A stretch of DNA of 64,000 nucleotides from Mesorhizobium escarrei (GCF_935825525.1 NZ_CAKXZT010000173.1:1-64000); one strand, 5' to 3'. Positions 41,746 to 49,802 are shown, numbered from the stretch's first letter. Numbers and translations are program-made. Notes: generated by a model from the sequence alone, not told the origin.

Positions 41746-42543
41746 TTAGCCGTCGACTTTGTCGAGCGAGCCGATGAGCGCTGCGTAGAGTACCGCTTCC
41801 TCAACGCCGTCAACGTCAAGCAGATCGTTCAGCTCGTCGTCGACGAAACCACCCACGGGACATACGCCAAGGCGAAGCGCGGTCGCCGCAAGGCAGATGT
41901 TCTGCATGACGTGACCCGCTTCCAACAACGAAAAACGATACGCCCGCTCACCGTATTTGATCTTCGAGCGGCCGAATACCGCCGTCAGGATGAAGACGGC
42001 CGCAGCGTTGTCGACTGCATCGGGAATGAACACCGCCTTCTTTACCGATGCCAGGCCGTCCGCTCGGCCAAGTTCACACAGGGCATGCGAGCGCGGATCG
42101 TAGTGATAAAGACCGGCTGGCAACTGCTCCACACGAGCGGCCATCACATAGAGTTCGAGTGGATAGAGCCCGCCGCCTGACGGCACGCAGCGTCTGTGTC
42201 CCTTGTCCGGCGTGCCCAGCGCGTAAAACGCCAGCTCCGATATGCACTGGAGATCAATCTCCTGACCCGAGTAGCTGCGCCCCGATCGGCGCGACGTCAT
42301 GATATCCCAGATACTATCCGCCTCAGCCGCGCTTGGATCGGGCAAGGCAACGCGGGGAGCATAGATGTATCGCTTGAATCCCGACGGAGCGACGAGAGCA
42401 GATTGCGGGCTCTGCGCAATCCGCGGCGCGGATCGGCTGATCCTGCTGTTCTCATGAAACAGCTCCGAGACGGAGAACAGATTGCGTTCGCCTAGAAGCC
42501 GGCCTCGGATTTTGGATATGTCAGTTCCATGAGGATTGGGCAT
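41746..42543 (-). CDS. SagB-type azoline dehydrogenase, 265 aa
   Basis: FMN-dependent nitroreductase-fold enzyme that oxidises azolines to azoles in thiazole/oxazole peptides. Family traits are SIWDIMTSRRSGRSYSGQEI, PSGGGLYPLELYVM and the K196-Y197 pair in KIKYGERAYRFSLLEAGHVM, equivalent to the Lys-Tyr motif known to matter in SagB/McbC. The C-terminal part contains LGVCPVGGFVDDELNDLL. AAAGGT lies before the ATG. It is the last gene of the minus-strand RiPP operon, 21 bases after the YcaO gene, and converges with the peptidase. Confidence 0.9.
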   Translation of the reverse strand: MPNPHGTDISKIRGRLLGERNLFSVSELFHENSRISRSAPRIAQSPQSALVAPSGFKRYIYAPRVALPDPSAAEADSIWDIMTSRRSGRSYSGQEIDLQCISELAFYALGTPDKGHRRCVPSGGGLYPLELYVMAARVEQLPAGLYHYDPRSHALCELGRADGLASVKKAVFIPDAVDNAAAVFILTAVFGRSKIKYGERAYRFSLLEAGHVMQNICLAATALRLGVCPVGGFVDDELNDLLDVDGVEEAVLYAALIGSLDKVDG

Positions 42544-42564
42544 GGGTGACCTTTGCGAGATCGA

Positions 42565-43878
42565 CTAGGGGAAAGGATGCGGGTGGAGGTTGATTCGCTC
42601 GCTCGCACGATCGACATATTCGGCGCTGGTGGCGCGAACACTGATCCTGTGCAGGCCGCTGCCAAAGTAGAGCGGCTGCGCACCTGGAATGATCGCGCGG
42701 AATACATGCAGCCCGCACTCCCTGATATCCGGGGAGGTCACATCGACTGCAATGACTTCCAGCCCGGCGCGCGCGATGCGTTCGACACAATGCGTAATCG
42801 AATCGAGTATGTCGGCAGGCCCGTCCGGGTCTTGCGGTATCCCTGTCTCACAAGAAGAGGAAAGGACGAATTCGAAGGCCTGGCGGTTTTCCGGCAAGAG
42901 GGGCCATAGAACGTGCTCCTCGATCTGCGCAATGTCCTCAAGCGAGGGGTTGGGCAGGTGCGTCCGCTTGTCAATAAGGCTGTTCACCCACAACAGGCAT
43001 TGTGCCAGTTCGGTGAGCGCACCAACGGCCGCGCGGCTGGCGACCAGATTGGCGCATGAGGAAAACGTCGCGCCGCGCTTTCCGGCCATGGGTACATCGG
43101 AGACGGCAACATAGGTTGGAATCGCAAGATCAGTCGTGACGTCGAGCAAGGTGACGTTGCCTTCAATCGGTCCGAAGCGGGCAAGGGTCTCCTGTACCAC
43201 CTTGGGGGTCCGCAAGTCGATGACGGCCTTCGGCGGACGACGGCTTTGAAGCCACATGAGCATCGCGGCGTCGCGTTCCACGACCTCGCAGATGGCCGAA
43301 AGGATCGCTTCCTCCGCCGTGTTGCCGCAGGCCAGACCCGTCGTGATCTGTTGCACCACCGGCGCTTCTCCAGTGCGACCTATATACGGTTGATAGACCG
43401 CGAATGCCGGAACGAGGATCGGCTGTTTGCGCGTGAGCGAGAAGCCGATGATCCAGCCGATCGTGTCATCAGGCCGCAGGGCGCGATAGCCGAAGCCGGG
43501 CCGTGCCAACTGGACCTCGTCATACAGCGAGAGCGACCAGGGCGAAACCGCGGTAGCCGACACGACGCTGATGGGGCGATAAATGATCTCGTCGTAGGGA
43601 ACATAGGCGGCGGAATACCGTTCGACCGCCTCGCCGATCGCCCCGACAAGCGCCTGGTCGCGCACGAGTGACGTGGAGCCGCTGATCGGGCTTTCGGAGG
43701 GAAATCCGAAACGGCTGTAGTCGCTGGACAGAGCTCCGCAACCGAATATCCTTGGCGAGTCGGGCGCGCATGGCGCCTCATGCAGGATCTTGACGATCCC
43801 TGTCTCATCGTCGACCAGCCTGAGCGCCTTGCGCAGGGTGTCTTCGATCGGCGATTGCAAGTGGTGGTGAAGCTGCAT
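42565..43878 (-). CDS. YcaO cyclodehydratase, 437 aa
   Basis: ATP-dependent enzyme that activates backbone amides so Cys, Ser or Thr side chains cyclise to azolines. Nucleotide-binding motifs are seen in GAIGEAVERYSAAYVPYDE and AICEVVERDAAMLMWLQS. The leading GSTSLVRDQALVGAIGEA and the TGLACGNTAEEAILSAI blocks fit the fold. The protein ends NLHPHPFP, a Pro-rich tail like the P-x-P-x-P terminus of azoline-forming YcaOs. The ATG at 43878 is preferred over the GTG at 43884 because GGAG is better spaced. It lies between the ThiF-like and SagB-like genes, the classic trio. Confidence 0.92.
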   Translation of the reverse strand: MQLHHHLQSPIEDTLRKALRLVDDETGIVKILHEAPCAPDSPRIFGCGALSSDYSRFGFPSESPISGSTSLVRDQALVGAIGEAVERYSAAYVPYDEIIYRPISVVSATAVSPWSLSLYDEVQLARPGFGYRALRPDDTIGWIIGFSLTRKQPILVPAFAVYQPYIGRTGEAPVVQQITTGLACGNTAEEAILSAICEVVERDAAMLMWLQSRRPPKAVIDLRTPKVVQETLARFGPIEGNVTLLDVTTDLAIPTYVAVSDVPMAGKRGATFSSCANLVASRAAVGALTELAQCLLWVNSLIDKRTHLPNPSLEDIAQIEEHVLWPLLPENRQAFEFVLSSSCETGIPQDPDGPADILDSITHCVERIARAGLEVIAVDVTSPDIRECGLHVFRAIIPGAQPLYFGSGLHRISVRATSAEYVDRASERINLHPHPFP

Positions 43879-43905
43879 TCGCACGTTCTCCGGATGCTGT
43901 CGTGC

Positions 43906-45042
43906 TCAGCCGACCGACCGCGTTTCGGCGGGAATGATGTCCCATATCTTGGTTGGTCTGCGGTCCCTTAGCCGCGAGCATGCCGGGCATCTCGGGAGCT
44001 TTAGCACCTCATGGACGCTCCGTTCCATCGTCGGAAGGTCGATGTTGACGATGCGCCCCGCCGCTGCCGAGAGATGCTCGCCCGCAAGGACGCGTAGCAA
44101 GTCCAACGCGACGAAATTCCCCACGATACCCGCGAAAGGAAGAAGGGACGGCCACATATCGCGTCTGCCGTTCAGGTCCTTCCAGTGACGGTAGAGTGCC
44201 TCGTGATCTTCTGGATGATCCGCGTTTGCCCGGCTGCGCGCCTCGAAGCAAGCGAAACACGCGGTCTGGTTTGGAATGACGAACGGGCCGATGATGGCGC
44301 GTTGGCGATCGATCCTTGCCGAAACCCAAGGCACGCCATGTTTGATACATGCTTCGTTCGCTCGGTCGTAGCCGCTCATCGACATGGTGTCGCTCAAGAC
44401 CGCGACAACGCTTGCAGCCGCAACCGTCTCTTCCCAGCCGGCGGCGTCGTCGATGGTCGTCGGTATCGTCACGACGCGGGATGCGTATTGCTTGCGCAGC
44501 GACAGTCCGGTCTTCTCTGCCTCCGACGCTTTGGCCTCTTTGCGGCCGCTCGATTGGGCCGAAGGCGTGGCGCCCTCGATAAGAACGAGTGTGCCGACGC
44601 CGGAGGCGGCGAGTATGGTGGCAACGATTTTACCGACGTCCCCAAGTCCCGCAACCACCACGGTCGATTGCGCCAGTCGTCTTGCCGCCTCACCGGCGCT
44701 CGCGCCGTATAGCGACCAGTACGCGCCGTCCTTGCCAGACAGCATGACCGCGTCATCTTCTCGTCCGTGCTGGGCCGCCAGGAAACCCTTGTGTTCGATC
44801 AGTGTCAGGAAGTCTTCGATCTCCGGCCGCAATGTCTCGTCGAATTCGGCCGCCAGGTCCTCAATCCCATGCCTTCCGTCGAGCAGCGGAAGAAGCGACG
44901 GAAGGACGACCGAAACGAAATCACCAGAGAGCATTACACTTCCCGTGAACGAGCGCAGGAGGACTTTTCCTTCCTCGACGGGAACGATCTCGACGCCATG
45001 TTGGAGGCGAGGAAAAGACGGGATGGATGAAGGCTTGTTCAT
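43906..45042 (-). CDS. ThiF/E1-like RiPP partner protein of the YcaO enzyme, 378 aa
   Basis: Cyclodehydratase partner that typically binds the leader peptide and presents it to YcaO. The N-terminal part (about 1-95) has strands and helices like a RiPP recognition element (VEIVPVEEGKVLLRSFTGSV, then LPLLDGRHGIEDLAAEFDET). The ThiF-type Rossmann motif is STVVVAGLGDVGKIVATILA. Zinc-type cysteines appear in QTACFACFEA and in LPRCPACSRLRD. No E1 catalytic Cys is obvious. The start ATG follows GGTGA. It is the first enzyme gene after the precursor peptides and the intervening hairpin. Confidence 0.87.
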   Translation of the reverse strand: MNKPSSIPSFPRLQHGVEIVPVEEGKVLLRSFTGSVMLSGDFVSVVLPSLLPLLDGRHGIEDLAAEFDETLRPEIEDFLTLIEHKGFLAAQHGREDDAVMLSGKDGAYWSLYGASAGEAARRLAQSTVVVAGLGDVGKIVATILAASGVGTLVLIEGATPSAQSSGRKEAKASEAEKTGLSLRKQYASRVVTIPTTIDDAAGWEETVAAASVVAVLSDTMSMSGYDRANEACIKHGVPWVSARIDRQRAIIGPFVIPNQTACFACFEARSRANADHPEDHEALYRHWKDLNGRRDMWPSLLPFAGIVGNFVALDLLRVLAGEHLSAAAGRIVNIDLPTMERSVHEVLKLPRCPACSRLRDRRPTKIWDIIPAETRSVG

Positions 45043-45160
45043 AGGTCACCGTGAACTGGATGGCCGGTTTTTGAGCAAACCCTGACGTGCCGCTCCCGGA
45101 TGGAAGGGGTCAAGCAACGACCGGGGCGATCGCGTGAGGGCTCATCGGGGTCGGAATGGA

Positions 45161-45187
45161 AAGGCATCCCGATCGAAGGGATGCCTT
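45161..45187 (-). terminator. Hairpin between the last precursor gene and the ThiF-like gene
   Basis: AAGGCATCCC (45161-45170) pairs perfectly with GGGATGCCTT (45178-45187) across a seven-base loop. On the minus-strand transcript it is followed by a weak TTTCC tract. A partial terminator or RNA-stabilising hairpin here would allow more precursor than enzyme; that role is inference. Confidence 0.6.
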
Positions 45188-45204
45188 CACACGCCTGACG
45201 CACC

Positions 45205-45414
45205 CTATCTTGCGATCGTTTCGAGCAGCGCGCTCTTGGAGGAACTTGAGCAGTTCCCGATAATGTTGCAGCCGGAATCGGCGGCGCGGTCGCCCGCCCG
45301 CTGCAACTCGCGATACACTTGAACCGCAATCAGATCGCCAGCGATTTCGGCGACCTGCTCGCGCTGTTCGATGCTCAGTTTCAGAGTTGCAAGGCTCAAT
45401 GTTCTGTCAGCCAT
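45205..45414 (-). CDS. RiPP precursor peptide 1, one CxIIGNC core, 69 aa
   Basis: The N-terminal leader (about 1-48) includes LSIEQREQVAEIAGDLIAVQ and VYRELQRAGDRAADSG. The core is CNIIGNCSSSSKSALLETIA ending R, with two Cys and a run of four Ser available for heterocyclisation. The leader aligns with that of precursor 2 (V-Y-R-E-L-Q is identical). A Gly-Cys junction at leader/core is shared. GGGAG lies ahead of the ATG. It is the last precursor before the ThiF-like gene. Assignment as precursor rests on repeated core, leader similarity and position. Confidence 0.85.
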   Translation of the reverse strand: MADRTLSLATLKLSIEQREQVAEIAGDLIAVQVYRELQRAGDRAADSGCNIIGNCSSSSKSALLETIAR

Positions 45415-45506
45415 ATTACGTCTCCCAAATTACGAGATAAGTTTCAGCGTTAATCCAAGATGTTTCGTGTGAAGCCCTCCCTTGGTTGTTGCGTGCGAAA
45501 TTGACT

Positions 45507-45752
45507 TCAACTGCCCGATTTTCGGCCACCTGGTTTCGAACCCGCGCGCTGAGCAGCGCCGGCGGACGGTCGGCTTGGCGGTTCTCTCTTCGCGGGTGTC
45601 GCCGGTTTTCGATCGTCAAGATTTTCGCGCACGATCAGCGCGACCTCCTCATCGATGATTTGCGTCAGGACGTCGACGAGCTTGTCGTCGCCAGGGCGGC
45701 CAATCTCGATGGTCGAAAGGCTCTCCGCGACCAGTGCACGTGTGTCGCTCAT
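45507..45752 (-). CDS. Third leader-like small protein of the RiPP locus, no Cys, 81 aa
   Basis: ATG 45752 has GGAGGACAATTGG ahead of it. It starts MSDTRA like precursor 2 and has a helical part (GDDKLVDVLTQIIDEEVALI, then VRENLDD) similar in layout to the leaders. The C-terminal 30 residues are Pro/Ser/Gly/Lys-rich (PATPAKREPPSRPSAGAAQR) and lack Cys. It may be a divergent or decayed precursor, a Ser-only substrate, or a leader-like helper. It lies between the two obvious precursor genes. Confidence 0.7.
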   Translation of the reverse strand: MSDTRALVAESLSTIEIGRPGDDKLVDVLTQIIDEEVALIVRENLDDRKPATPAKREPPSRPSAGAAQRAGSKPGGRKSGS

Positions 45753-45766
45753 CCAATTGTCCTCCG

Positions 45767-45997
45767 TCACAGCATGTCCTTGGAAGACGACGAACAATTG
45801 CCGATGATGTCGCAGCTTCCGTTGGAGCAGTTGCCGATAATCGAGCATCCCGCCACTTTCGCCAGATCGTTGCGGATTTGCAGTTCGCGGTAGACGTGGA
45901 TTGCGATCAGGTCGCTGGTGACCTCGACCACTTTCTCGCGGTCAGTTGCCGATAGGCCCAGCTGCGACAGCATTCCATGTGATCGTGTATCCGACAT
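45767..45997 (-). CDS. RiPP precursor peptide 2, two CxIIGNC cores in tandem, 76 aa
   Basis: The ATG at 45997 follows a strong GAGGAGGG. The leader (about 1-49) has GLSATDREKVVEVTSDLIAI and HVYRELQIRNDLAKVAG. The core is CSIIGNCSNGSCDIIGNCSS followed by SSKDML: two copies of C-x-I-I-G-N-C-S, four Cys, several Ser. Both the tandem core and the shared leader with precursor 1 mark it as a substrate of the YcaO/ThiF/SagB set. There is no Gly-Gly protease site; the leader/core border is a Gly-Cys step. It is the first small gene after the radical SAM gene. Confidence 0.9.
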   Translation of the reverse strand: MSDTRSHGMLSQLGLSATDREKVVEVTSDLIAIHVYRELQIRNDLAKVAGCSIIGNCSNGSCDIIGNCSSSSKDML

Positions 45998-46029
45998 CGT
46001 TCCCTCCTCGGATATTGACCGGTACTGCA

Positions 46030-47073
46030 CTACGTGGGCAGCACCGATTGCGCCCCGAATTCCTTCAAGCCTGCCAGTCTCGAATTGTCGGCCGGCCGCT
46101 CGCTTTCGGGAAGCGCGGCCAGATCGCTCACCAGCATTTCGGCCCACTCGGCCACCTTCTCGGCGTATTTCGGCGAAGACAGCATGAAATGGCACAGATG
46201 ACACTGATCGCTGAAACGTTTCGGAATTTCGCCGTCATTGTCTTGCTGACGCAGGAAAGGCAGGAAAAAGCCCGGCCCGACGGATTCCAGGACAGCAAGA
46301 AGCTTGTTCTGGTCGGATGCCTTCACGATCTCGCCAAGCGTGGAGCGATGCCCGCTTCCCATCCGCAGAGGCTCGGTAAAGCCCCCGGGTGAGCAGCATG
46401 GATAGACATCGCCGGAAAGGTCGACCGCAAGCTTTTTGAAATGCTCCCGGCAGTTGCCGAGCGGCCAAGTGAAATCCGTGGGGAATTCTTGTTGTTCCAC
46501 CCCCGTCAACGCGCGGCCAGCCGGCAAGCAGGGCATGACGACAAACCGCACTTTGTCTCCCAACTCATCGAATGCACCACGGACGTCGTCAATCTCCGTA
46601 GCAGACGTCGAGACGACGTTGACGGTCACCTTCAGTCCGACACTCAGAGCTGTCTTTGCCGCGCCGAGAATCTTGCTCAGCGACAGGAATTCCTGATGGA
46701 ACGGGCTGGTGCTGATGTTGACGGCGCCGAGCCCTGCATCCTTCAGCTCCTCCAGTTGCCGGCCCGCTGCTGGGGAGCTGCCCCAAAATCCGTTGGTGGT
46801 TACGGAGGACGTATATCCGCAGGTGCGGGCGTAGGAGATGGTCTCTTTTAGAAGCCTGAGGTAGAGAAACGGTTCACCGCCGCTTATTCCGACCTCCCTG
46901 ATCGACGGAATCTCCGAAGCTTCGTCGATCAGCCGGGCGATCCGCTCGAGCGAAGCCGATTCCGAATTGGCGGGATGAGAATCGTTGCAGCAGTGCCTGC
47001 ACGAAATGTTGCACTTGGAGGTCAACAATAGCCCCAAGACTTCGGGGCACGCGTATGCGTGGCCGATGGTCAT
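46030..47073 (-). CDS. Radical SAM enzyme of the RiPP locus, 347 aa
   Basis: The radical SAM cluster is C21, C25, C28 in LTSKCNISCRHCCNDSHP. The GGE-like SAM motif is EVGISGGEPFLYLRLL. Additional Cys sites in GNCREHF, SGDVYPCCSPGG and FSDQCHLCHFM suggest auxiliary cluster ligands in a shortened SPASM-like tail. The start at 47073 is chosen because GGAG lies eight bases ahead. An in-frame ATG at 47133 is less likely since it sits inside a probable -10 element. It is the first gene of the minus-strand RiPP operon, 32 bases before precursor 2. Its substrate is presumably one of the precursors. Confidence 0.85.
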   Translation of the reverse strand: MTIGHAYACPEVLGLLLTSKCNISCRHCCNDSHPANSESASLERIARLIDEASEIPSIREVGISGGEPFLYLRLLKETISYARTCGYTSSVTTNGFWGSSPAAGRQLEELKDAGLGAVNISTSPFHQEFLSLSKILGAAKTALSVGLKVTVNVVSTSATEIDDVRGAFDELGDKVRFVVMPCLPAGRALTGVEQQEFPTDFTWPLGNCREHFKKLAVDLSGDVYPCCSPGGFTEPLRMGSGHRSTLGEIVKASDQNKLLAVLESVGPGFFLPFLRQQDNDGEIPKRFSDQCHLCHFMLSSPKYAEKVAEWAEMLVSDLAALPESERPADNSRLAGLKEFGAQSVLPT

Positions 47074-47130
47074 ATGACTGGCTCCAACGGCATGTGATGC
47101 CGCCAAGTTTCCATAGTGATTACGAAGGCG

Positions 47131-47159
47131 CATATGGCGTTGAATAGTAACAACGTCAA
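47131..47159 (-). promoter_or_regulatory. Candidate promoter of the minus-strand RiPP operon
   Basis: On the minus strand TTGACG (47159-47154), 17 bases, then CATATG (47136-47131). Spacing is ideal and the region is AT-rich. The -10 covers the ATG at 47133, so transcription would begin downstream of it and translation at 47073. Confidence 0.5.
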
Positions 47160-47442
47160 AAAATGAAAAATATGCAGAAATTAAGCTACATGAATAGATT
47201 TCGATCATCAATATTAGATAAATCTTGTCCAACGGTATGGTTTCGGAATCGTTAACACTGCAGTGCGCTCAGAGCGGCCTGCGCGTAAACGCTCAGTTCG
47301 CTGTACGTGCGGTATCGATGGCGGCTTCCGCTTGCTCGGCGGTTTCCGTTCTTCGCTGATGGAACCAGCAGCCGGGGCCGAATGGTTCCAGTCGTTTGGC
47401 CGTGCCGCCATGCAGATGCGGCGCGTCCCTAAGGTAATCAAG

Positions 47443-47847
47443 ATGTTCAAGAATAGGTATTATGTCAAAGCTGTATTGCTTGTCGGAGCGTTGATCATGG
47501 GTGGCGAGAAAAGTGCCGTTCAAGCGCAGGAGCGCGATGAGACAGTGGTCCGCGTTGCCGAATTGATAATCGATCCGGCCCAGCTCGACGCCTACAAGGC
47601 CGCCGTCAAGGAAGAGATGGAAGACGCCATCGATCTCGAACCCGGCGTGTTGGCCATCTACTCGGTGGCCGAGAAGGACAAGCCGAACAGTCTTCGGTTC
47701 TTCGAGATCTACGCCAGCGAGGAAGCGTATCGAGCGCATATCGCATCGCCGCACTTCAAGAAGTATGTCGCGACGACGCAGTCGATGATCCTGTCGCGCA
47801 AATTGATCGAGACCGTGCCCGTTCAGCTCAGCGCGAAGCCACGGTGA
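47443..47847 (+). CDS. Exported antibiotic-biosynthesis-monooxygenase-fold protein, 134 aa
   Basis: Signal-peptide-like start (NRYYVKAVLLVGALIMGGEK, Ala-x-Ala near VQAQE), then one ABM domain: VVRVAELIIDPAQLDAYKAA, PGVLAIYSVAEKDKPNSLRF and FEIYASEEAYRAHIASPHFK. These dimeric folds act on quinols or as stress proteins. The ATG at 47443 has AAGG ahead; upstream in-frame starts exist. It diverges from the RiPP operon with about 300 bases between, so a link to the RiPP pathway is possible but not shown. Confidence 0.75.
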   Translation: MFKNRYYVKAVLLVGALIMGGEKSAVQAQERDETVVRVAELIIDPAQLDAYKAAVKEEMEDAIDLEPGVLAIYSVAEKDKPNSLRFFEIYASEEAYRAHIASPHFKKYVATTQSMILSRKLIETVPVQLSAKPR

Positions 47848-47985
47848 CGTCCGTGCATCTTGGGCGGCCGCGCTGAACTAGATAAGCACGTTCGTAACGG
47901 AAGAAGTGCCAGAGTCCCACGCCGCAAGTCCCGGTTCAAGCCGCCGGCACGGAAGCGATCGTGCCGTCAGTTTCCGGCCGCGTCC

Positions 47986-48813
47986 CTACCGCAGGCTTTC
48001 CAGCTCGCGGATGCGTTTGGCGCCGTCGGCCTCGAGCTGCCGGGTGACGGCGCCGATCAGCGTTTCGGCAACGACGAAAAGGGCGGCCGAAGAATCCCAG
48101 GCCGAGGGCACGGCGGTGCGCCCGGCGATGACATGGCGGGCGAAGCGGGCGATCGGTGACAGCCACTGGTCGGTGAACAGCACGATCTGCACGCCGCGCT
48201 GATGCGCCGTCTCGGCAAAGCGGACGAGGCTGTCCTGGTAGCGCCGGATGTCGAAGATCACCAGCACGTCGCGCTTGCCCATGTCGATCAGCCGGTCGCG
48301 CCAGACGCCTTCCTGTCCGGCCAGGTGAAAGACATTGGGCTGGACGATGGCAAGGTGGGCGGCCATATAGCGCGCCAGCGGATCGGTGAAGCGGCCACCG
48401 ATCAGGAAGGTTTTGCCGCGCCGGTCGGCAAGTTTTGCAACGATGTCGGCAAGCTGCTTGTCGGACAGGTGCCTGAACGTCTCGCGCAGGTTGTCGAGCG
48501 TCGCCTCCAGCATCGGCGACACCGCGCCGCCGTTCGGCGATGACGGGTTGAGCGTCCGTGACGCCGGCGACTGCAGTTGCGCCGCCAATTCGTCCTGCAG
48601 CGCCGACTGGAATTCCGGGTAGTTCTGGAAGCCGAGCCGGGCGACGAAACGCAGGATGGTCGGCGAGGAGACGCCGGCGGCAGCCGAGAACTCGGCGACC
48701 GTCTTCAGGCCGATCAACGGATAACTGGCGATCAGCGTCTGCGCCGCGCGGCGTTCGCCCGCCGGCATCGTGCCGATGCGGTCCGAGATCAGTTCGGCAA
48801 TGCTCGAAATCAT
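47986..48813 (-). CDS. RpiR-family transcriptional regulator, 275 aa
   Basis: N-terminal RpiR helix-turn-helix (TVAEFSAAAGVSSPTILRFV, then ARLGFQNYPEFQSAL) and a C-terminal SIS sugar-isomerase domain (FLIGGRFTDPLARYMAAHLA, DMGKRDVLVIFDIRRYQDSL). It likely senses a phosphorylated or related metabolite. It diverges from the hydrolase/permease/GS genes, so it is the probable local regulator. The ATG at 48813 is chosen by GGGGA spacing. Confidence 0.85.
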   Translation of the reverse strand: MISSIAELISDRIGTMPAGERRAAQTLIASYPLIGLKTVAEFSAAAGVSSPTILRFVARLGFQNYPEFQSALQDELAAQLQSPASRTLNPSSPNGGAVSPMLEATLDNLRETFRHLSDKQLADIVAKLADRRGKTFLIGGRFTDPLARYMAAHLAIVQPNVFHLAGQEGVWRDRLIDMGKRDVLVIFDIRRYQDSLVRFAETAHQRGVQIVLFTDQWLSPIARFARHVIAGRTAVPSAWDSSAALFVVAETLIGAVTRQLEADGAKRIRELESLR

Positions 48814-48916
48814 CTTTTCCCCACCCCTGGCCGCTTTGCTGAATCGCGTTTGACCCGAAATCGCGTTTGACAAAGCCCGACAAACTGTATGAAATCATCC
48901 GCAGGGACGCAATGAG

Positions 48917-48942
48917 GCAAAATACGTAATATACGATACAGC
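48917..48942. promoter_or_regulatory. AT-rich imperfect palindrome between rpiR-type and hydrolase genes
   Basis: AATACGTAATATACGATACA carries two TACG half-sites in an AT-rich island within the 150-base divergent gap. It could be the operator of the RpiR-type regulator. Visual evidence only. Confidence 0.35.
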
Positions 48943-48963
48943 GCACCCCGGGGACTGCAGACA

Positions 48964-49782
48964 ATGGAGACAGCACGGCCCGCCAGCCTTGCATCACCTG
49001 AAACCGTAGGGGTGACGAGCCCCGGCGGATCAAGCCCGTTCGTGCTGACCTGCGACCACGCCTCCAACTTCCTGCCGCCAGAATTCGGAACACTCGGCCT
49101 TGCTGCCGAAGAGCTTTCCCGCCACATTGCCTGGGATCCCGGCGCGCTGCCGGTCGCCCGCCGCATGGCCGCGGCGCTTGACGCGACGCTGGTCGAGACC
49201 CGCATTTCGCGCCTTGTCGTCGACTGCAACCGCCCACTCGACGCGCCCGACCTGGTGCCGCCGGTCAGCGAGAGCACGGCCATTCCGGGCAATGCCGGCC
49301 TGTCGGAAAAGCAGCTTGCCGCGCGCGTCGCTCGGTGCTGGCAACCCTTCCACGATGCGGTCGCTGACATCATCGACAAAAGGCTGGCGCGCGGGCTCGA
49401 GACGCGGCTGGTTTCAATCCATTCCTTCAACCCGGTCTACAAGGGTATGAGCCGGCCCTGGCACATCGGCATCATCCATGACGAGGATCGCCGGCTGGCA
49501 GCGCCGCTTGTCGCCGCGCTGCAGCGGCTCGCCGGCGTCACGGTCGGCGTCAACGAACCCTATTCGCCGGCCGACCGCGTCTATTTCACGCTGGAACGCC
49601 ACGCGCGCCCGCGGGGGCTACCCTGCGCGATGATCGAAATCCGCAACGACGAAATATCCGACGAAGCCGGGCAGCGAAAATGGGCGGATCTGCTCACGGG
49701 GATTTTTTTAGATCTGGAGCCCGGGGAGGCCAGGAGCTCCCGACCAAGCGCAGTGGGAAAGTCAGTACAATCGGCCAGCTAA
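48964..49782 (+). CDS. N-formylglutamate amidohydrolase-family protein, 272 aa
   Basis: Zinc hydrolase family that includes HutG-type N-formylglutamate deformylase. Family traits are FVLTCDHASNFLPPEFG near the N-terminus (metal-binding D-H), then RHIAWDPGALPVARRMAAAL and SIHSFNPVYKGMSRPWHIGI. In this context, beside a glutamine synthetase homologue, it may hydrolyse a gamma-glutamyl or N-acyl-glutamate intermediate rather than histidine-derived formylglutamate. No hut genes are nearby. Confidence 0.85.
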   Translation: METARPASLASPETVGVTSPGGSSPFVLTCDHASNFLPPEFGTLGLAAEELSRHIAWDPGALPVARRMAAALDATLVETRISRLVVDCNRPLDAPDLVPPVSESTAIPGNAGLSEKQLAARVARCWQPFHDAVADIIDKRLARGLETRLVSIHSFNPVYKGMSRPWHIGIIHDEDRRLAAPLVAALQRLAGVTVGVNEPYSPADRVYFTLERHARPRGLPCAMIEIRNDEISDEAGQRKWADLLTGIFLDLEPGEARSSRPSAVGKSVQSAS

Positions 49783-49802
49783 GAACCAGAAGGGGACAAA
49801 AA

